Assembly (NCBI RefSeq): GCF_017874735.1 | Contig: NZ_JAGGLV010000021.1 | Coordinates: 1-64,000, forward strand | Origin: Paenibacillus silagei | Lineage (GTDB): Bacteria; Bacillota; Bacilli; Paenibacillales; Paenibacillaceae | Direction of reading: 5' to 3' | DNA length: 64,000 bases | In this document: positions 59,541 through 64,000 of the stretch, piece after piece | Numbering within the stretch: the stretch's first letter is position 1 | Layout: each line of letters begins with the position of its first letter | The notes under the pieces: model-generated | What the model saw: the letters and a program-made list of their open reading frames with translations, nothing else | What the model was told of the DNA's origin: nothing | The model's database searches: none | Program-made: the position numbers and the translations under genes

Positions 59541-59704
59541 CCCTCCTTCTCCTTGCTCAAATGCAAAGCGGATGCCTGTATCATGATCTGTTCCTGCCTT
59601 TCCCGTGGTACATTTTGTTTACTGCATTTATTTGTAACGCAGAACGGAGAATCCGGCAAGTGGAAACCACTCGAATTCTGAGGCAAAAATATTGCAGAGG
59701 ACGA

Positions 59705-59733
59705 TTGACCTCCAGCCCGGTTTATTTTACAAT
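59705..59733 (+). promoter_or_regulatory. Sigma-A promoter of the LacI-family regulator
   Basis: TTGACC (59705-59710) and TACAAT (59728-59733) with a 17-bp spacer. Confidence 0.8.
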
Positions 59734-59740
59734 AAACTCA

Positions 59741-59754
59741 TAAACGCGCGTTTA
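59741..59754. promoter_or_regulatory. Palindromic LacI-type operator ahead of the regulator gene
   Basis: TAAACGCGCGTTTA is a perfect 14-bp palindrome with the central CG step typical of LacI-family sites. It starts 7 bp after the -10 box, so binding would block transcription. A near copy lies ahead of the GH94 gene. Confidence 0.85.
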
Positions 59755-59772
59755 CATTAGAGGGGGTACATT

Positions 59773-60828
59773 ATGCGAAGCGAAGATATTGCCAAGCTAG
59801 CCGGGGTTTCGCGAAGCACCGTATCCCGTGTGATCAACAATTATTCCAATGTCCCTGAAGAGACCCGGGCCAAGGTGCTGAAGGTGATTGAACAGCATCA
59901 GTACGAGCCGAACAGCTTCGCCCGGGCGCTGGCCGGCAAGAAGACCGACACGATCGGGCTGTTTGCCATCAGCATGAACGAGAAGGAGAATGCGACGCGG
60001 ATCTATCAGAATAATTACTTTGCCCCGTTCGTCGATGCTGTGGTAGATACGTCGAATGCCCGCGGCTGTTATGTTCTGATTCACACCGTCTACTCTCCCG
60101 ACGACTTCCTGAAGGTCAAGCAGGCCTTCCTGCAGAAACGGATTGACGGCGGCATCATTGTCGGCACCCAGAAGGATATCGGGATTGTACGGGAAATGGT
60201 CGGTCTCAGCGCTCCGCTGGTGCTGATCGATTATGACATTTCAGAGATTATGTCAGAGCATCTGGACCGCAATCATCTCGCCATTGTGAATTCCAAGGAT
60301 TATGAAGGTACGGTAGAAGCCATTGAGTACTTAATCGGTCTCGGCCATACGGAGATCGGCATGATCTGCGGACGGATGAATACTTATTCCGGGCGGGAGC
60401 GCTACATGGCTTACGAGAATACGCTGAAGCGCCATGGACTTGCCCTGCAGAAGGACTTCGTCCTTCAGGGTGATTTTCTCAAGGAAACCGCCTATCAGGA
60501 AGTGAAAAAGCTGCTCAGTTCCGGCGGCCCGCTGCCGACAGCCTTCTTCTCTTCCAATGACGATATGGCTATTTCGGCGATGGAAGCGTTCTCGGAGCAT
60601 GGCATTTCCGTACCGGAGGATATCTCCATTGCGGGGTTCGACGATGTGCAGCTTGCTGCGCGGATTCATCCCAAGTTGACCTCCGTCCGTCTGCCGATTT
60701 ATGAAATGTCCAAAGCCGCTGTCGAGAAGGTCATTGAGCTGTGTGATTCACAGCAGCCTACCTTCAGCACCATCAGTTTTCCGGCGCGTCTGATTACCCG
60801 AGATTCCTGTCAGCCGCCGAAGAAGTAG
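59773..60828 (+). CDS. LacI family transcriptional regulator
   Basis: The 351-aa protein has an N-terminal helix-turn-helix (SEDIAKLAGVSRSTVSRVINNYSNV), a hinge (EPNSFARALAGKKT) and a periplasmic-binding-protein-like core with FSSNDDMAISAM and SIAGFDDVQLA. It is expected to repress the downstream GH94 gene and itself through the two palindromic operators and to release them on binding a cellobiose-related sugar. ATG follows AGAGGGGG. It is divergent from the sensor kinase. Confidence 0.93.
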   Translation: MRSEDIAKLAGVSRSTVSRVINNYSNVPEETRAKVLKVIEQHQYEPNSFARALAGKKTDTIGLFAISMNEKENATRIYQNNYFAPFVDAVVDTSNARGCYVLIHTVYSPDDFLKVKQAFLQKRIDGGIIVGTQKDIGIVREMVGLSAPLVLIDYDISEIMSEHLDRNHLAIVNSKDYEGTVEAIEYLIGLGHTEIGMICGRMNTYSGRERYMAYENTLKRHGLALQKDFVLQGDFLKETAYQEVKKLLSSGGPLPTAFFSSNDDMAISAMEAFSEHGISVPEDISIAGFDDVQLAARIHPKLTSVRLPIYEMSKAAVEKVIELCDSQQPTFSTISFPARLITRDSCQPPKK

Positions 60829-60857
60829 AGCTACACTTAGATTCAGACAGATCCAGA

Positions 60858-60886
60858 AAAATCCCTTGCCCCGAGGGAATTTTTTC
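60858..60886 (+). terminator. Terminator of the LacI-family gene
   Basis: AAAAATCCCT pairs with AGGGA-(a)-TTTTT (60857-60885) around TGCCCCG, with one bulge, then T. The next operator and gene follow directly; no clear separate promoter for the GH94 gene was found. Confidence 0.6.
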
Positions 60887-60895
60887 TCCGCTCTG

Positions 60896-60909
60896 TAAAC
60901 GCGCGTTCA
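60896..60909. promoter_or_regulatory. LacI-type operator ahead of the GH94 gene
   Basis: TAAACGCGCGTTCA matches the operator at 59741 at 13 of 14 positions. It lies 24 bp ahead of the GH94 start, at a position that would hide the start of transcription. Confidence 0.82.
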
Positions 60910-60933
60910 CAATCGAAAGGAGACTTGTCTCTC

Positions 60934-63369
60934 ATGAAATTCGGAACTTTTGACGACACCCGCAAAGAGTATGTAATCAACACTCCCAAAACACCTTATC
61001 CTTGGATTAACTACCTCGGCAACGAGCAGTTTTTCGGCCTGATCTCTAATACTGCCGGGGGCTACACCTTCTACCGCGATGCGCGGATGAGAAGACTTAC
61101 CCGTTACCGGTATAACAATATTCCGCTGGATACCGGCGGCCGCTATTACTACCTGTACGATGGCGGGGACTTCTGGACCCCGGGCTGGATGCCAGTGAAG
61201 CGGGATCTCGACTTCTACGAATGCCGCCACGGTCTGGGCTACACTTCTATTACAGGCGAGCGTAACGGCATTTCCGTGAATCAGCTTGCTTTTGTACCGA
61301 TGGGCCATAATGCGGAAGTCCACCGTCTGGTTGTTAAGAACACAGGCGATGTGAAGAAGACCGTGAAGCTGTTCTCTTTTGCCGAGTTCTGCCTGTGGAA
61401 TGCCAATGATGATATGACCAACTTCCAGCGTAACCTCAGCACCGGCGAAGTAGAAGTGAAGGATTCCGTCATTTATCACAAAACAGAATACCGCGAGCGC
61501 AGAAACCACTATGCCTTCTATTCTGTAAATAAAGAAATTGCCGGCTTCGATACGGACCGCGAATCGTTCGTGGGCATGTATAATGGCCTGGATGCTCCGC
61601 AGGCGGTTGCTGCCGGTGAAGCTACTAACTCTGTCGCCAGCGGCTGGTCGCCGATCGGCTCCCACGCCCTTGACATCACGCTGGAGCCGGGCGAAGCTCA
61701 AAGTTTCATCTTCGTGCTCGGCTACATCGAGAACCCTGAGGATGAGAAATGGGAAGCCCTGAACGTGATCAACAAGAAGCCGGCTCAGGCTGTTATTGAT
61801 CAGTTCGCTACAGATGCCCAGGTGGATGCCGCCCTGGAGGTTCTGGCTGCACACTGGGATAACCTGCTGTCCAAATACCAGATTAAGAGCGGGGACGACA
61901 AGCTGAACCGGATGGTGAACATCTGGAATCCGTACCAGTGTATGGTTACCTTCAACATGTCCCGTTCCGCTTCCTACTTCGAATCCGGCATTGGCCGCGG
62001 TATGGGCTTCCGCGATTCCAACCAGGACTTGCTCGGCTTCGTCCACCAGATTCCAGAGCGCGCCAGAGAACGTATTCTCGATATCGCCGCTACCCAGTTC
62101 CCTGACGGCAGCGCATATCACCAGTACCAGCCGCTAACCAAGAAGGGCAACAATGAAGTCGGCTCCGGCTTCAATGATGATCCACTCTGGCTGATCTCGG
62201 GTACAGCAGCCTATATTAAGGAGACCGGCGATTATTCGATCCTTGATGAGCAGGTTCCTTTTGACAGCAATCCGGATCACACTGCAACCCTGTTCGAGCA
62301 TCTGAAGCTGAGCTTCGAGCATGTCACGAACAACCTCGGGCCTCACGGCCTGCCGCTGATTGGACGCGCGGACTGGAATGACTGTCTGAACCTGAACTGC
62401 TTCTCCACCGAACCGGGCGAATCGTTCCAGACTACGGAGAATATCGCAGGCGGCGTAGCGGAATCCGTGTTCATTGCAGGTCTGTTCGTCTTCGTTGGAC
62501 CGGACTATGCCGAGATCTGCCGGATGCGCGGACTGGATGATGTAGCCGCTGACGCTGTTGCCAAGATCGAGAACATGAGTGCCATCACGTTGTCCCACGG
62601 CTTCGACGGCGACTGGTTCCTGCGCGCTTATGACCACTATGGCGACAAGATCGGCAGCAAGGAGAACGAGGAAGGCCAGATCTTCATTGAGCCGCAAGGC
62701 ATGTGCGTAATGGCCGGAATCGGTGTAGAGAACGGTGAAGCAGCCCGCGCCCTGACTTCCGTGCAGGAACGTCTGGATACGGACTATGGTATCGTTTTGC
62801 AGCAGCCTCCGTATTCCAAGTACTATCTGAACCTGGGTGAAATCTCCACGTACCCTCCGGGCTACAAAGAGAATGCCGGGATCTTCTGCCATAACAACCC
62901 TTGGATCATGATTGCGGAGACGGTCCTTGGACACGGCGACAGAGCTTTTGAAATCTACAAAAAAATCGCTCCGGCCTATCTGGAGGACATCAGCGAAGTG
63001 CACCGGATGGAGCCTTACGTGTACTCCCAGATGATCGCCGGTAAAGATGCTGTACGTCACGGCGAAGCGAAGAACTCCTGGCTGACAGGTACCGCTGCAT
63101 GGAACTATGTAGCGATTACACAGTCCATCCTTGGTATCCAGGCTGACTTCGCCGGGCTCAAGGTTGACCCTTGTATCCCTGCAGAATGGGACGGCTTCGA
63201 GATTACCCGCGTCTTCCGTGGTGACACTTATGTGATCTCGATCCAGAATCCGAACCATGTATCTAAAGGCGTAGCCAGCCTGACCCTCGACGGCGCTGCC
63301 GTGGAAGGCAACATTATCGCTCCTGTGGGCGACGGTTCTGTTCATCAGGTTGTAGTCACTCTCGGCTAA
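60934..63369 (+). CDS. Cellobiose phosphorylase (GH94)
   Basis: The 811-aa cytoplasmic enzyme splits cellobiose with phosphate into glucose and alpha-glucose 1-phosphate, saving ATP. Length equals characterised cellobiose phosphorylases. The order is a beta-sandwich domain (about 1-280), a linker helix region, an (alpha/alpha)6 barrel with GFRDSNQDLLGFVH, the catalytic-acid motif DWND (480-483) in GRADWNDCLNL, and EPQGMCVMAGIG. ATG (60934) follows AAAGGAG; TTG at 60925 is too close to it. Related chitobiose or cellodextrin phosphorylases cannot be excluded. Confidence 0.92.
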   Translation: MKFGTFDDTRKEYVINTPKTPYPWINYLGNEQFFGLISNTAGGYTFYRDARMRRLTRYRYNNIPLDTGGRYYYLYDGGDFWTPGWMPVKRDLDFYECRHGLGYTSITGERNGISVNQLAFVPMGHNAEVHRLVVKNTGDVKKTVKLFSFAEFCLWNANDDMTNFQRNLSTGEVEVKDSVIYHKTEYRERRNHYAFYSVNKEIAGFDTDRESFVGMYNGLDAPQAVAAGEATNSVASGWSPIGSHALDITLEPGEAQSFIFVLGYIENPEDEKWEALNVINKKPAQAVIDQFATDAQVDAALEVLAAHWDNLLSKYQIKSGDDKLNRMVNIWNPYQCMVTFNMSRSASYFESGIGRGMGFRDSNQDLLGFVHQIPERARERILDIAATQFPDGSAYHQYQPLTKKGNNEVGSGFNDDPLWLISGTAAYIKETGDYSILDEQVPFDSNPDHTATLFEHLKLSFEHVTNNLGPHGLPLIGRADWNDCLNLNCFSTEPGESFQTTENIAGGVAESVFIAGLFVFVGPDYAEICRMRGLDDVAADAVAKIENMSAITLSHGFDGDWFLRAYDHYGDKIGSKENEEGQIFIEPQGMCVMAGIGVENGEAARALTSVQERLDTDYGIVLQQPPYSKYYLNLGEISTYPPGYKENAGIFCHNNPWIMIAETVLGHGDRAFEIYKKIAPAYLEDISEVHRMEPYVYSQMIAGKDAVRHGEAKNSWLTGTAAWNYVAITQSILGIQADFAGLKVDPCIPAEWDGFEITRVFRGDTYVISIQNPNHVSKGVASLTLDGAAVEGNIIAPVGDGSVHQVVVTLG

Positions 63370-63394
63370 TTATCTATCACTCCTATAAAAGCAT

Positions 63395-63438
63395 AACAAC
63401 CCGGTTGTCCGCTTAGGCGGTACAACCGGGTTGTTCGT
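63395..63438. terminator. Terminator after the GH94 gene
   Basis: AACAACCCGGTTGT (63395-63408) pairs perfectly with ACAACCGGGTTGTT (63422-63435), with an inner CCGC/GCGG. It lies between convergent genes. Confidence 0.93.
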
Positions 63439-63460
63439 TTATGGACAGGCGGCCCCGGAA

Positions 63461-64000
63461 TTACTCCGGTATCCACACCTTCATCTCTCCGCTGCCGCGG
63501 TTGCCCCACAGATAGTACGGAATTGCCGTTACTTCCACCGGCTGTACTGCCGCCCTGGTGCTGCCGTAGAGTCCGCCACTCCAGCTCTGCTCCTCCACCC
63601 TGTAGCCCTCCGCCCGGATTACTACAGCTCCGCCAAGCAGCTCTTCATCGTAAGCCTCCTTGAGCCTGCCCTCCTTGCTTAGAGATATTGAGCTTAGCGG
63701 CTCGCCGTTATCCGCAGATTCCAGACAATAGACCAGCGGCCCGTACTGAATAGCCGTCTTCCCGGCATTAGCCCGCAGTTCCGGGTGGGCGTATACACGG
63801 TGCGCTTCCATTGGGAGCATCAGCTCCACGATGTCACCGGGCTGCCACTCCCTGCGGATTACCGCATAGCCCTGCTCCAAAGCATCAAGTGCTGGAAGGA
63901 GCCCGCCATTGACGCTGATCCGGACCTTTCCGCTCCACGATGGAATACGCAGGGCGATACCGAACACCCCGGCTTCCGCAGGATCAACCTTCAGTGTGAC
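63461..64000 (-). CDS. C-terminal part of a GH127-like beta-L-arabinofuranosidase (partial)
   Basis: The frame is open from the window edge (64000) to its stop and gives 179 residues. They look like the C-terminal beta domain of the DUF1680/GH127 family: FGIALRIPSWSGKVRISVNG, QPGDIVELMLPMEAHRVYAHPEL, TAIQYGPLVYCLESADN and YYLWGNRGSGEMKVWIPE. GH127 enzymes release L-arabinose; the catalytic region lies outside the window. The start cannot be seen. It is convergent with the GH94 gene and fits the sugar region. Confidence 0.85.
   Translation of the reverse strand, partial: VTLKVDPAEAGVFGIALRIPSWSGKVRISVNGGLLPALDALEQGYAVIRREWQPGDIVELMLPMEAHRVYAHPELRANAGKTAIQYGPLVYCLESADNGEPLSSISLSKEGRLKEAYDEELLGGAVVIRAEGYRVEEQSWSGGLYGSTRAAVQPVEVTAIPYYLWGNRGSGEMKVWIPE

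Overview
The window looks like a chromosomal segment of a Paenibacillus-type Firmicute. The evidence is strong AGGAGG-type ribosome binding sites, frequent TTG and GTG starts, intrinsic terminators after most units, a T-box leader, a CcpA/cre system, and proteins whose closest remembered relatives are Bacillus ones (YlaN, AcsA/AcuA, SpeA, CcpA, a B. cereus-like second MetRS). No phage, IS element, CRISPR array or rRNA was seen. Identifications rest on recognised motifs and remembered family sequences; no database search was run.

Layout. 0.1-13.9 kb is housekeeping: Asp23, a Ca2+/H+ antiporter, YlaN, an HPr-like protein without the active-site His, M29 aminopeptidase, a GAF-GAF-GGDEF cyclase, rpsD with a structured leader, a class A PBP, and divergent acsA/acuA with a cre-like site between them. 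13.9-23.1 kb holds mtnN, ccpA, a DJ-1/PfpI protein, an ECF sigma/anti-sigma pair, and a bicistron of a GlcNAc-type PTS EIICBA with enzyme I. Upstream of that bicistron lie a sigma-A promoter, a palindrome, an eight-copy 9-bp minisatellite and a cluster of dispersed repeats. 23.5-41.2 kb holds a small nuclease-like protein, aroA and aroK, a rhodanese, 6-phosphogluconate dehydrogenase, an MFS exporter, speA, several small or lipoprotein genes, an M50 protease, a T-box-controlled MetRS, an aldo/keto reductase with a regulator, and a Nudix hydrolase.

41.3-50.2 kb is an accessory-looking, more A+T-rich region. It begins at a tRNA-Val(GAC) gene followed by an Rpn-type nuclease and carries small secreted or lipoprotein genes and a C39-like papain-fold protein. 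Its centre is a four-gene agr-like quorum-sensing operon: a membrane receptor-like protein without a kinase domain, AgrB, a 44-aa AgrD with Ser in place of the ring-forming Cys, and a stand-alone LytTR protein without a receiver. The AgrD gene, at 45184-45318 minus, is short and easily missed.

50.2-64 kb is a carbohydrate-utilisation region. On the minus strand are a YesM/YesN-type two-component system, a CUT1 ABC importer (two permeases and a binding protein, no ATPase), an (alpha/alpha)6-barrel glycosidase and a GH43-like protein. Divergent from them are a LacI-family regulator and a GH94 cellobiose phosphorylase that share a near-identical palindromic operator. The window ends inside a GH127-like gene.

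Most promising leads: the atypical agr operon, an HPr-like protein that may be circularly permuted so that the phosphorylation loop is lost, and a family of about 23-bp repeats found in two intergenic clusters 27 kb apart.
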